A stretch of DNA of 64,000 nt from Actinosynnema pretiosum. Lineage in GTDB: Bacteria; Actinomycetota; Actinomycetes; Mycobacteriales; Pseudonocardiaceae. Location of the stretch: positions 1 to 64,000 of the forward strand of contig NZ_JAMTCF010000007.1 in assembly GCF_024171695.1 (NCBI RefSeq). Reading direction: 5' to 3'. Below are positions 52,615 through 60,575 of this stretch, in pieces; position 1 is the stretch's first letter, and every line of letters starts with the position of its first letter. Below the pieces are notes generated by a model, which was not told the DNA's origin, did no database searches, and was given only the letters and a program-made list of their open reading frames with translations. The position numbers and the translations under genes were made by a program.

Positions 52615-54138
52615 GTGACCGGTCACTACGAGAACCCTGATTCTCCGAGGCGGCAGCCCGGTTCGGAGGGCAATCCGAACCACTCCGGCAGCTACCCGGT
52701 GGAGCAGGGCCAGGGCTACGCGGACTCGATGTACGCGGACCCGACGACCGCCTACATCGAGCGCACGCCGTCGGGGGGCGTGCCGGTCAGCGGCGGGGCG
52801 TCCGGGGCGTACCCGGTGCCCGGCTCGCAGTCGGGGGCCTACCAGGTGCCGGACTGGCAGTCCGGCGCGTACCAGGTGCCGGATTCCCAGTCGGGGGCGT
52901 ACCCGGCGCCCGGTTCGCAGTCCGGCGCTTACCAGGTGCCCGGTTCGCAGTCCGGCGCTTACCAGGTGCCCGGTTCGCAGTCCGGCGCCTACCCACCGCC
53001 CGGTTCCCAGTCCGGCGCCTACCAGGTGCCCGGTTCCCAGTCCGGCGCCTACCAGGTGCCCGGTTCCCAGTCCGGCGGCTACCCGGTGCCCGGCTCGCAG
53101 TCCGGCGGGTACCAGGTCGGCGGCCAGCCCACCGGCTACCCGGCGCCCAGCAACTTCCCGCAGGGCGGGTACGGCGGCTACGGCCAGCAGCAGGCCCCGC
53201 AGCAGCGCGGCGACGGCAGCAAGGCCAACGAGGTGTCGTCGCAGCAGTTGATAAAGCGTGCGAAGCGGCCCCCGCAGTCCGGGTGGCGCAAGACGCTGCA
53301 CTCGATCTCCGGCGGTCTGATCAACCTCGGCGAGAGCCCGGCCGACGTGCGCAGGCGCGAGCTGATCGGGCGGATCAACCAGCCGCTGCGCGGGTGCTAC
53401 AAGATCGCCATGCTGAGCCTGAAGGGCGGCGTCGGCAAGACCACGACGACCACCACGCTCGGCTCCACGTTCTCCTCGCTGCGCGGCGACCGGGTCATCG
53501 CCGTCGACGCCAACCCGGACCGGGGCACGCTGGCGCTGAAGGTCCCCAGGGAGACCACCGCGACCGTGCGGCACCTGCTGCGCGACGTCGCCCGGATCAC
53601 CAAGTACAGCGACGTGCGCGCGTACACCTCGCAGTCGCCGAGCCGGTTGGAGGTGCTGGCCTCCGAGCAGGACCCGGCGGCCTCCGAGGCGTTCAGCGAC
53701 CAGGACTACCTGCGGACCGTCGCGCTGCTGGAGCACTTCTACAACATCGTGCTCACCGACTGCGGCACCGGTCTGATGCACTCGGCCATGAAGGGCGTGC
53801 TCGACCAGGCCGACTCGCTGGTGCTGGTGTCGTCCGGTTCGGTGGACGGCGCGCAGACGTCGGCGGCGACCCTGGACTGGCTGGAGGCGCACGGGTACCG
53901 CGACCTCGTCGCCAAGTCCGTCGCGGTGATCAACTCGGTGCGTCCGGGGTCGGGCAAGGTCGACCTGGACAAGCTGGCGGCGCACTTCGCGCAGCGGTGC
54001 CGCGCGGTCGTCCGCATCCCGTTCGACGCGCACCTGGAGGAGGGGGCCGAGATCGAGCTGGACAAGCTCAGCCCGGACACCAGGCTGGCGCTGCTGGAGC
54101 TGGCCGCCGTCGTGGCGGACGACTTCCCCAGCAAGTGA
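52615..54138 (+). CDS. MinD/ParA-like ATPase with decapeptide repeat tail
   Basis: The 507-residue protein has an N-terminal disordered region of about 200 residues. Residues about 63-172 are ten decapeptide repeats (SGAYQVPGSQ type). A basic linker and a deviant Walker A P-loop ATPase (LKGGVGKTTTTTTLGS) with VIAVDANPDRGTL (Walker B/switch) follow. It resembles Rv0530 (recalled) and the MinD-like ATPases of type VII secretion loci. The role is unproven. GTG 52615 follows GGGAGGACC; GTG 52567 is an alternative. Confidence 0.85.
   Translation: MTGHYENPDSPRRQPGSEGNPNHSGSYPVEQGQGYADSMYADPTTAYIERTPSGGVPVSGGASGAYPVPGSQSGAYQVPDWQSGAYQVPDSQSGAYPAPGSQSGAYQVPGSQSGAYQVPGSQSGAYPPPGSQSGAYQVPGSQSGAYQVPGSQSGGYPVPGSQSGGYQVGGQPTGYPAPSNFPQGGYGGYGQQQAPQQRGDGSKANEVSSQQLIKRAKRPPQSGWRKTLHSISGGLINLGESPADVRRRELIGRINQPLRGCYKIAMLSLKGGVGKTTTTTTLGSTFSSLRGDRVIAVDANPDRGTLALKVPRETTATVRHLLRDVARITKYSDVRAYTSQSPSRLEVLASEQDPAASEAFSDQDYLRTVALLEHFYNIVLTDCGTGLMHSAMKGVLDQADSLVLVSSGSVDGAQTSAATLDWLEAHGYRDLVAKSVAVINSVRPGSGKVDLDKLAAHFAQRCRAVVRIPFDAHLEEGAEIELDKLSPDTRLALLELAAVVADDFPSK
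52801..53130 (+). repeat. 30-bp in-frame tandem repeat (10 units plus a partial)
   Basis: Ten consecutive 30-bp units encode SGAYxVPGSQ. Several neighbours are identical in DNA, so the array probably expands and shrinks. The eleventh unit is degenerate. Confidence 0.95.
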
Positions 54139-54184
54139 CCTGAGTTCTGCTCGGGCCCGCAGGGCCCTCTGGGGAGAACGTGAC

Positions 54185-54217
54185 AAGCCGCCGTCCCGCA
54201 CCGCGGGCGGCGGCTTT
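54185..54217 (+). terminator. Terminator after the MinD-like gene
   Basis: A 14-bp stem with one bulged T (54185-54199 with 54203-54216) and a 3-nt loop is followed by TTTC. The remaining 220 nt up to 54437 show no gene. Confidence 0.75.
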
Positions 54218-54437
54218 CGCGCGTTCGGGGGGCGTCAACGCCTGCTGAACGTTGGTTGGTTGGCACACGAGAACGCACAGCGGACAGGGGCGCACAGCCG
54301 TCAGGAAGGCGCAGACTCGCGCCACGCCACGCACCGGGGTCGGGACGCACCGGGACGGGGACGCGCCAGGTTGACGGCGGGTTGCCGCCGCGTGCCCGCT
54401 GGACGCGCGAGGGGCCTCACCGGGAGGCCCCGCCGCG

Positions 54438-54620
54438 TCACTCCTCGTCCTGCGGCTTCTGCTTGCTCTGCTGCTCGCCGAGCTTGCGCAGGAATTCAGG
54501 GTCGTCGTCGGGCGCCACGAACCGCCTGGTCGAGGCGCTCTCGGGCCGTGCGGACCCGAACGCGCGCCAGAGCAGCACCGCGATGGTGAGGGCGCCGATC
54601 AGCGCGAGCACGTACAGCAT
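54438..54620 (-). CDS. Small single-pass membrane protein
   Basis: The 60-residue protein has one N-terminal transmembrane segment (MLYVLALIGALTIAVLLW) followed by a hydrophilic tail with DDDPEFLRKLGEQ and KQKPQDEE. The ATG at 54620 follows GGAGGTGCCC, which fixes the start. It resembles small conserved actinobacterial membrane proteins of unknown function. It lies between the MinD-like gene and bldC, facing the former. Confidence 0.78.
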   Translation of the reverse strand: MLYVLALIGALTIAVLLWRAFGSARPESASTRRFVAPDDDPEFLRKLGEQQSKQKPQDEE

Positions 54621-54781
54621 GGGCACCTCCTTGAGCACGAGGTTACCCGTGTCGGGAGGGTGAACGACTCCGGTCGGGCGCACCGGGTTCCCCCGGTTCC
54701 CCCGACCCGGCGGCCCGCCGTCGGCGCCGGGTGCGCCGGAGCGCGCCGTCAGTGCCGGGTAGGCACCGGGGCAGTGCCGGG

Positions 54782-55000
54782 TCAGTGCCGGACGGGCTCG
54801 GTGGCCTCGGTGGTGAGCTGGTGGAGCAGGGTCTGCACCTCGGACTCGCGGAACCGGCGGTGCCCGCCCGGCGTGCGGATGGAGCCGATGCGGCCCGCGG
54901 TGGCCCAGCGGGTCACGGTCTTCGGGTCGACCCGGAAGAGGTTGGCGACCTCACCGGGAGTCAGCAGGCGTTCCCCTGGATGTGCTTGCATCGTGGTCAC
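54782..55000 (-). CDS. bldC: Developmental regulator BldC
   Basis: The 72-residue protein is a single MerR-like winged helix: LLTPGEVANLFRVDPKTVTRWATAGRI then SIRTPGGHRRFRESEV. In Streptomyces BldC binds DNA cooperatively and delays sporulation genes. Residues in the recognition helix are the same type as in BldC. GTG 55000 follows GGAGG by 5 nt. A C-terminal tail of about 18 residues follows the HTH. Confidence 0.92.
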   Translation of the reverse strand: MTTMQAHPGERLLTPGEVANLFRVDPKTVTRWATAGRIGSIRTPGGHRRFRESEVQTLLHQLTTEATEPVRH

Positions 55001-55137
55001 GGTGGCCTCCCCTGGCGATCAGACGTACCGGACGCATCGTGGCATCCCACCCGTCGGGTACTCGAACGCTTGGGTGATGGTAAAGAGGTAGCAAAGGGAC
55101 GAACCGCAGGAATTCGGACACCGGTTGCCGGTGGGCC

Positions 55138-55143
55138 TAGGCT
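55138..55143 (+). promoter_or_regulatory. -10 box of the Lrp gene
   Basis: TAGGCT lies 6 nt before GTG 55150. Confidence 0.45.
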
Positions 55144-55149
55144 TGCCGG

Positions 55150-55611
55150 GTGGACGCAGTGGATCGCCAGATCATCGCCGCCCTGCGGGAGAACGGCCGG
55201 GCCACCTACGCCGACCTGGGACGCAAGGTGGGGTTGTCGGCCTCGGCCGTGCACGAGCGGGTGGGCAAGCTGGAGGCGACCGGGGTGATCGTCGGCTACC
55301 ACGCCGTCGTGGACCCGAGCTCGGTCGGGCTGGGCGTCACGGCGCTGATCAGCATCCACCCGACGGACACCGCCGACGACAACGAGGTGGCGCTGTCGCT
55401 GGCCGAGCTGATCGAGGTCGAGTCGTGCTACCGGGTCGCCGGGGACGAGTCGTTCATCGTCAAGGTGCGGGTGCCCACGGTGGACGAGCTGGAGCGCTCG
55501 CTGGGCGCCCTGCGCAAGATCCCCGGCGTCGCGCGGACCAGGACGACGGTCGTGCTGTCGACCAGGTTCGAGGGCAGGCCCAACACGACCACGGTGGGGT
55601 TGGACGCGTAG
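55150..55611 (+). CDS. Lrp/AsnC family transcriptional regulator
   Basis: The 153-residue protein has the N-terminal AsnC HTH (DAVDRQIIAALRENGRATYADLGRKVG, then SASAVHERVGKLEATGVI) and a C-terminal RAM effector domain with GDESFIVKVRV. It likely senses an amino acid and controls related genes. The GTG at 55150 has a close -10 box. DUF4229 follows within 10 nt. Confidence 0.92.
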   Translation: MDAVDRQIIAALRENGRATYADLGRKVGLSASAVHERVGKLEATGVIVGYHAVVDPSSVGLGVTALISIHPTDTADDNEVALSLAELIEVESCYRVAGDESFIVKVRVPTVDELERSLGALRKIPGVARTRTTVVLSTRFEGRPNTTTVGLDA

Positions 55612-55614
55612 GGT
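55609..55614 (+). promoter_or_regulatory. -10 box of the DUF4229 gene
   Basis: TAGGGT, which includes the Lrp stop codon, lies 7 nt before GTG 55622. Confidence 0.35.
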
Positions 55615-55621
55615 GATGGTC

Positions 55622-55945
55622 GTGCATCTGGGTCGTGACGTGGCGCTTTACGTGGCAGCGCGGTTCGCGATGGTCGCGCTCGTGGCGTTGGCGCTGGTCA
55701 TGGTGAACGTGCCCCTGCTGGTCGCGCTGCTGGTGTCGCTGGTCGTCGCGCTGCCGCTGTCGCTCTTCGTGTTCAAGGGCCTCAGGCAGCGGGTGGCGAT
55801 CGGGCTGAACGAGCGCGACCAGGTGCGCAAGGCCGAGCGCGAGCGCCTGCGCGCGCAGCTGCGCGGCGAGCCCGACGTGACCGCCGACGCGCCTTCGGAG
55901 TCCGGTTCGGCCACGACCACGAGCGGCGACACGGGCTCGAACTGA
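55622..55945 (+). CDS. DUF4229 membrane protein
   Basis: The 107-residue protein has two adjacent transmembrane segments (about residues 10-30 and 31-50), then a basic helix (RDQVRKAERERLRAQL) and a Ser/Thr-rich tail. This is the DUF4229 layout, a family of unknown function common near menaquinone genes in actinobacteria. GTG 55622 is chosen by its TAGGGT box; GTG 55613 and ATG 55616 are alternatives. Confidence 0.8.
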   Translation: MHLGRDVALYVAARFAMVALVALALVMVNVPLLVALLVSLVVALPLSLFVFKGLRQRVAIGLNERDQVRKAERERLRAQLRGEPDVTADAPSESGSATTTSGDTGSN

Positions 55946-56168
55946 CCCCTCGGCTTGGGGTTTGCCCCACCTAGGGTCAAGGATTCCTTACCAAAGCGCT
56001 CAGGAACCGCCTTCGCTCGTCCGTGTGACGGGCTTTCGGGGGGTGACGGCCGGGGTAAAGGTGACCCAACTCACTCCGCAGGACGCGGTCCGTCATTCCT
56101 GACGGGTGCGCGCCGAGGGCGACCACCGGGGTTGCGACCCGGCTCCGCGTGGTGTGCCATCGGAGACC

Positions 56169-56840
56169 GTGCCGAGCCTTTCCGAGGTCGCCCTACTCGT
56201 GGACCGGGCGCTGGACGACGCCCGGCGGGCGGTGGTGGCCCTGTCGCTGGTCGAGGAGAGCGCTGGTCAGGCGGTCGGTCTTCTGGTCGCCGCCGGTGCG
56301 GGGGCCGAGGCGCTGGAAGCCGACTTCGCCGAGGTTGCGGGTCTGTGGCGCTCGGTCGTCTCGGGGGCGGTGCGGCTGCGCGAGTTGCTGGCAGTCGGCA
56401 TCGAGCACGGGGAACGGGTGCTGGTCGCGCTCACTGGTGTTCCGGCTGCGAGCGTGCCGGTGGAGACCGAGTGGGAGAGGCGGGAGCTGCCCGCCTACGT
56501 CACCAGCGGGTACGCGCGCTACCGCTCGGGTGGCGGGACCGAGCTGGTGCAGAGCGGCCGGGAGCCGGATGGGGAGCACGAGCGCATCGCGGAGCACTTG
56601 ATCGCCGCCGGGGTGGTGCGCCGGGGTGTGCCGACGGTCGCCATGCACGTCGAGATCAAAGTGGCGTGGCGGTTGCGGGAGCGCGGGGGCGAACGGGCCG
56701 AGGTCGTGATCAACAACCTGGTCTGCGACGGTCCGCTGTCCTGCAGGCGGTTGGCGGCTGTCATCCTGAAGGCCGGTCAGGAGTTGGTCGTGCACGACCC
56801 GGAGGGCAGGCACGTGTTCCGGGGGAGGAGTTCGCGGTGA
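56169..56840 (+). CDS. DddA-like (SCP1.201) deaminase toxin
   Basis: The 223-residue protein has a helical N-terminal domain (residues 1-90, rich in Ala/Leu/Val) and a C-terminal deaminase domain. The domain shows the catalytic HVE (His160-Val-Glu162), VINN, the zinc cysteines Cys186 and Cys192 in CDGPLSC, and LVVHDPEGRHVFRG. This matches the SCP1.201/DddA family, whose members deaminate cytosine in DNA, some in double-stranded DNA. There is no signal peptide. The Imm1 gene overlaps by 4 nt. GTG 56169 is chosen; GTG 56151 is possible. Confidence 0.85.
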   Translation: MPSLSEVALLVDRALDDARRAVVALSLVEESAGQAVGLLVAAGAGAEALEADFAEVAGLWRSVVSGAVRLRELLAVGIEHGERVLVALTGVPAASVPVETEWERRELPAYVTSGYARYRSGGGTELVQSGREPDGEHERIAEHLIAAGVVRRGVPTVAMHVEIKVAWRLRERGGERAEVVINNLVCDGPLSCRRLAAVILKAGQELVVHDPEGRHVFRGRSSR

Positions 56841-57316
56841 CCTCGCTGAACGTTTGGTACTACCGCTCGGACGACCCCGAGGGGCGCGGGCGGCCCGAGG
56901 TGGTGCGGTCGGTGGAGGAGTTGGACGCGGTCCTCGACCACGTCCTCGCGCACCCGCAGCCGCACCCGTCGGTGCTGGTGGTCCGCGAGCGGCCCGAGGT
57001 CGGGGACGGGTTCCCCGACCACCAGGTGAAGATCGACGCCAGCGCGGTGGCGGCGGTCGGGGCCGTGCTGTGCCAGGGGCCCGCCGACTTCGCCCCCGAC
57101 CGGGTGGACGGGGATGCCGACGGCGGCACCTGGGTCACCTGGAACGCCGCGGCGGGCGCCGCGACCACCGACCTGTTCATCGACAAGGCGACCGGAACCC
57201 TGTTCCCGAGCAGCGCCCACCTGCCGCTGCCGGTGTGGCGGGAGGCGCTCAGGCGGCTCCTCCGCACCGGCCGCCGCCCGGACAACGTGGACTGGCAGGA
57301 CTCCGAGGTCTACTAG
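56837..57316 (+). CDS. Imm1 family immunity protein
   Basis: The 159-residue protein begins with the beta-rich VTSLNVWYYRSDD segment. It continues through SVEELDAVLDHVL and WVTWNAAAGAATTDLFID, and ends with a conserved PVWREALRRLLRTGRRPDNVDWQD. That layout is typical of Imm1 proteins, which lie directly after deaminase toxins. It should neutralise the deaminase by direct binding. GTG 56837 overlaps the toxin stop (GTGA) and follows GGGGGAGGAG, so immunity is translationally coupled. Its stop codon shares CTAG with the convergent DUF397 gene. Confidence 0.85.
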   Translation: MTSLNVWYYRSDDPEGRGRPEVVRSVEELDAVLDHVLAHPQPHPSVLVVRERPEVGDGFPDHQVKIDASAVAAVGAVLCQGPADFAPDRVDGDADGGTWVTWNAAAGAATTDLFIDKATGTLFPSSAHLPLPVWREALRRLLRTGRRPDNVDWQDSEVY

Positions 57317-57495
57317 CGCTTCAGGCGAGCGGTGAACGCCGACCAGGACGCCGCGCTCACCCGCAGCACGCCCCCGGCGGGGTTCTTGGAGTCCCGCACC
57401 GAGACCCGGTCGACCACCGCGCGGCACTCCACGCACTGGTCGCCACCGGCATTGCTGTAGCTGCTCTTGAACCACCCCGTGTCGCGTGCGGACAT
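57313..57495 (-). CDS. DUF397 protein 1
   Basis: The 60-residue protein has the DUF397 pattern: WFKSSYSNAGGDQCVEC, then VRDSKNPAGGVLRVSAASWSAF. DUF397 genes accompany XRE regulators of the AbaA/WhiJ type in Streptomyces, and some act as partners of the regulator. It lies 3 nt after a sister DUF397 gene. The two are about 80% alike in DNA, so a recent duplication is likely. Confidence 0.9.
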   Translation of the reverse strand: MSARDTGWFKSSYSNAGGDQCVECRAVVDRVSVRDSKNPAGGVLRVSAASWSAFTARLKR

Positions 57496-57498
57496 GGC

Positions 57499-57675
57499 TC
57501 AGGCGCGCTTCAGGCGAGCGGTGAACGCCGTCCAAGCCGTCGCACTCACTCGCAACACCCCGCCTGCAGGGTTCTTCGAGTCCCGCACCGAGGCGTTCTC
57601 GTCCGCCAAGCGGCACTCCACGCACTGGTCGTTCGCAGCCCCGCTGTAGCTACTCTTGAACCAGTCACCCGACAT
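57499..57675 (-). CDS. DUF397 protein 2
   Basis: The 58-residue protein matches the sister gene: MSGDWFKSSYSGAANDQCVEC and VRDSKNPAGGVLRVSATAWTAF. It starts 2 nt after the XRE gene stop and ends 3 nt before the sister gene, so the three form one transcript. The start ATG (57675) has no strong ribosome site and may be translated by coupling. Confidence 0.88.
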   Translation of the reverse strand: MSGDWFKSSYSGAANDQCVECRLADENASVRDSKNPAGGVLRVSATAWTAFTARLKRA

Positions 57676-57677
57676 CG

Positions 57678-58556
57678 CTAGGCCTCCATCAGCTTCTTGT
57701 GGATCAGCTCGACGCTCTCCGCATGATCACACGCCAACCCTTGGAGCTTCCGGAAGGCGCGGATGAGAAGGTCGGTGTCTGCTTTGTTGTCGAAATATGT
57801 CGATGGACCGTAGGCGGCTGTTGCGAAGGCCACCTTGGGGGCACTTCCGTCGAAGTCCAGCACCGCGATTCCACCTGTGGCCACCGGGTTCCTCAGGTCG
57901 CCCACACGAAGCAGTTGCACCGTGATGTTCCGATACCGCTTGAACAGGTGCAGTAGGTGCTCCGACTGCTCGCGCATGACTTCCTCACCGCCCTCGTAGC
58001 CGTTGAGCGCGTCCTCGGTGAAGACGAATTCCAGCTTCTTCGGGCGCTCGGCTTCCAACGTCGTTATCTGCCGGTTCCGGCGGAACAGGTATCGGCTCTC
58101 GATCTCCGCCTCGGACGGTTCCCAGAACACGCCCTCGCCACCGCGCATCACCGCCCGGATGTACCCCGGCGCCTGCAACAACCCCGGTACCACCGCAGGT
58201 TCGTAGCAGTGGATCGCCGACGCGTCCGCCTCCATGTCGGCCAACCGCTGGAACGACCCCGGCAGCGTGTCCGTGTACGGCTGCTGGTCGTTCGCGCTCC
58301 GCCGCAACCGCTTGCGCGCCCGCGCGCCCAGCTCCAGCACCGTCTTCCGGTCGTCCCCGTGCACGTCCAGGTGGTCCAGCGCGGCGGTGAGCTGGTCGGC
58401 GTTGAGGGTTCCCGTGCCGTCCTCCACCTTGCTGACCCGCGAGTCGCTCTGCCCGATCACCCGCCCCAGCTCGGCCTGCGACACGCCCTTGGCCACGCGG
58501 AAGCGCTTCAGCGACAGCCCCAGCTGCCTGCGCTCCACGGTCTGCCGAGCGTGCAT
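57678..58556 (-). CDS. XRE-family regulator with DUF5753 domain
   Basis: The 292-residue protein has an N-terminal XRE helix-turn-helix (LGLSLKRFRVAKGVSQAELGRVIGQSDSRVSKVEDG), then the DUF5753 domain (YEPAVVPGLLQAPGYIRAV is its signature). This is the WhiJ-like class found with DUF397 partners, linked to development and antibiotic control in Streptomyces. The ATG at 58556 follows GGAGGGGACGACG. A candidate operator lies at 58600-58619. Confidence 0.93.
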   Translation of the reverse strand: MHARQTVERRQLGLSLKRFRVAKGVSQAELGRVIGQSDSRVSKVEDGTGTLNADQLTAALDHLDVHGDDRKTVLELGARARKRLRRSANDQQPYTDTLPGSFQRLADMEADASAIHCYEPAVVPGLLQAPGYIRAVMRGGEGVFWEPSEAEIESRYLFRRNRQITTLEAERPKKLEFVFTEDALNGYEGGEEVMREQSEHLLHLFKRYRNITVQLLRVGDLRNPVATGGIAVLDFDGSAPKVAFATAAYGPSTYFDNKADTDLLIRAFRKLQGLACDHAESVELIHKKLMEA

Positions 58557-58599
58557 CGTCGTCCCCTCCGTGACCCGCCACCCGTTCGAGGGACTGCGC

Positions 58600-58619
58600 T
58601 AAGGGGAAGTTTCCTCTTA
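58600..58619. promoter_or_regulatory. Candidate operator between XRE gene and small gene
   Basis: TAAGGGGAA and TTCCTCTTA form an inverted repeat with one mismatch around GT, 44 nt before the XRE start, in an AT-richer intergenic region. It could bind the XRE regulator. Confidence 0.4.
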
Positions 58620-58702
58620 GGCTCCACAAGCGCCACATATTCGGAATTTCGGCGCTCTCCGTAGCCGGATGTCCACGCAAAGTGAAGTGTAGGGGATCAA
58701 CC

Positions 58703-58912
58703 ATGCCAGCCAACGGCACCGTCCTCGTCGCCGCCTCCGTCGTCGTCGACGACCACTGCCCGATCGCTTGCGAGGTGGTGGGCGACCAGGCCCAGTTCAC
58801 CCTCGGGCACGACGACGGGCGCGAGCTCTTCCTCGCCGTCTCCGAGCACGGGCTCGAAGCGCTGGTCGACGTCGCCACGGCCGCGCTCGCCCAGATCCGC
58901 GCCGCCGGGTGA
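58703..58912 (+). CDS. Small hypothetical protein divergent from the XRE gene
   Basis: The 69-residue protein begins MPANGTVLVAASVVVDDHCP and contains VGDQAQFTLGHDDGRELFL and a C-terminal helix (LEALVDVATAALAQIRAAG). I do not recognise a family. ATG 58703 follows AGGGGATCAACC. Its divergence from the XRE gene over a candidate operator suggests that regulator may control it. Confidence 0.65.
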   Translation: MPANGTVLVAASVVVDDHCPIACEVVGDQAQFTLGHDDGRELFLAVSEHGLEALVDVATAALAQIRAAG

Positions 58913-58942
58913 CGCGGGACGGCCCGGAGGCCGTCCCGCGTC
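58911..58942. terminator. Bidirectional terminator
   Basis: A perfect 14-bp stem (58911-58924 with 58929-58942) with the loop CGGA starts inside the stop codon of the small gene and lies 14 nt from the end of the convergent M1 peptidase gene. Confidence 0.75.
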
Positions 58943-58956
58943 AGGCATCCGTCAGG

Positions 58957-60507
58957 TCACTCGCCGCGCGCGAGCAGCGCGTGCGTCTCCGCGATCTTCT
59001 GGCGCGACTTCGGCTCGGCGACGACCCGAGCACCAGCCGACCCGGTCGACTCCGCCGCACCGGCCGCGTCAGCCGACCCGGCCGAATCCGCCGCGTACCC
59101 CGCAGCGCCCGGCCCGGTCGCGGGCTTCTCCGGCGTGAACAGCCACACCCGCAGCACCTCGTCCAGGTCCACCCCCGACACCGACTCCGCCAGCGCCTGG
59201 AAGTCCTCGATCGTCGCGTCCCCGAACCGCTCCTGCGCCGTCCACCGCTTCAGCACCGCGAAGAACGCCTCGTACCCCACCGCCGTCCGCACCGCGTGCA
59301 CCGCCATCGCGCCCCGGTCGTACACCGCCCCGTCGAAGATCGCGCCCGCGCCCGGCTCGCCCGGCAGCACCGTCCAGAACGGGTCGCCCGCCGGGTGCAG
59401 CCCGTACAGGTACTCGGCGTTCTCCGCCGCCGTCCCCTCCCCGGTGTGCTCCGACCACAGGAACTCCGCGTAGCTGGCGAACCCCTCGTTCAACCAGATG
59501 TCCCGCCACCCGCGCACCGACACCGAGTCCCCGAACCACTGGTGCGCGATCTCGTGCGCCACCACGTACGTGTTCGACCCGCGCCGGAAGAACCCGCCGT
59601 CGTAGGTCGGCCTCGTCTGGTTCTCCAGCGCGAACCCGATCCCCGGCGCGACGACCCCGCCCACACCGGTGAACGGGTACGGCCCGAAGCTGCCCTCCAG
59701 GAACTCCACGACCTCCGGCGTGCGCTCCACGCTCGCCCGCGCCGCCGGACCGTCCGCGCCCAGCCGCTCCGAGTACGCCGTCACCGACGCCTGCCCGCTC
59801 GGCGCGACCGACTGCCGCACCTCGAACTGCCCGATCGCGACGAACGCCAGGTACGTGGCCTGCGGCTCCAGCTCGCGCCACCGCCACCGCGTCCAGCCGT
59901 TGATCTGCTTGACCGTGCCCTGGAACAGCCCGTTCGACAGCACCTCGACCCCGTCGGGCACGGCTACCGACACGTCGAACGTCGCCTTGTCCCTCGGGTG
60001 GTTGTTGCTCGGGAACCACCACGGCGCGATGTCCGGCTGGTCGATCGCGAGCGCGCCGTCCGGGGTGCGCTTCCACCCGGTGAAGCCGTCGACGGCGTGC
60101 CGCGACGGGACGTCCGAGTACGCCACCACGATGGTCAGCTCGGCCCCCGCCGGGAGCACGCCGCCCGGCACCACGGTCAGCTCGCCGTCGGGCGTCCCGG
60201 AGTGCGCGGCCACCCGGTTGTTCACCCGGACGGAACTGACGTCCAGCAGGAAGTCGAGGTTGAACGCGGACAGCTCCTCGGTGGTCCGCGCCAGGATCGT
60301 CGTGGTGCCGGAGAGCCGGTCGCCCGCCGGTTCGTAGTTCAGCCTGATGTCGTAGTGCGACACGTCGTACCCGCCGTTCCCGGCTTTCGGGAAGTACGGG
60401 TCTCCGATGCCCGGAGCGCCCGGAGCCGCCGCACCGGCGACCCCGCTGAGCAGCAGCAGCGACGACGCGAGCGCGACGCCGGTGGTGAGCTTCGCTTTCA
60501 GGGACAT
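58957..60507 (-). CDS. Secreted M1 family metallopeptidase
   Basis: The 516-residue protein has a Sec signal peptide (ALASSLLLLSGVAGAAA), the substrate motif GFALENQTRP (GxMEN-like) and the zinc motif HEIAHQWFGD with NEGFASY downstream. The C-terminus after about residue 455 is an Ala/Ser/Gly-rich tail encoded by loose DNA repeats. It is an exported aminopeptidase. ATG 60507 has a TAGCTT box 6 nt upstream. It lies 68 nt after menD on the same strand. Confidence 0.92.
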   Translation of the reverse strand: MSLKAKLTTGVALASSLLLLSGVAGAAAPGAPGIGDPYFPKAGNGGYDVSHYDIRLNYEPAGDRLSGTTTILARTTEELSAFNLDFLLDVSSVRVNNRVAAHSGTPDGELTVVPGGVLPAGAELTIVVAYSDVPSRHAVDGFTGWKRTPDGALAIDQPDIAPWWFPSNNHPRDKATFDVSVAVPDGVEVLSNGLFQGTVKQINGWTRWRWRELEPQATYLAFVAIGQFEVRQSVAPSGQASVTAYSERLGADGPAARASVERTPEVVEFLEGSFGPYPFTGVGGVVAPGIGFALENQTRPTYDGGFFRRGSNTYVVAHEIAHQWFGDSVSVRGWRDIWLNEGFASYAEFLWSEHTGEGTAAENAEYLYGLHPAGDPFWTVLPGEPGAGAIFDGAVYDRGAMAVHAVRTAVGYEAFFAVLKRWTAQERFGDATIEDFQALAESVSGVDLDEVLRVWLFTPEKPATGPGAAGYAADSAGSADAAGAAESTGSAGARVVAEPKSRQKIAETHALLARGE

Positions 60508-60513
60508 GCGGCG

Positions 60514-60519
60514 AAGCTA
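60514..60519 (-). promoter_or_regulatory. -10 box of the M1 peptidase gene
   Basis: TAGCTT on the minus strand lies 6 nt before the ATG. Confidence 0.45.
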
Positions 60520-60575
60520 ACGACCGCGCGGAAATCCGGAATCCGCCGTGCGGAGGTTTTCCGCGCTCTTTCCGA

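Noticed and set aside
52801..53130. A repeat array that could be taken for CRISPR
   Set aside because: The 30-bp units are contiguous with no spacers and keep the reading frame of the MinD-like protein. No cas genes are present.
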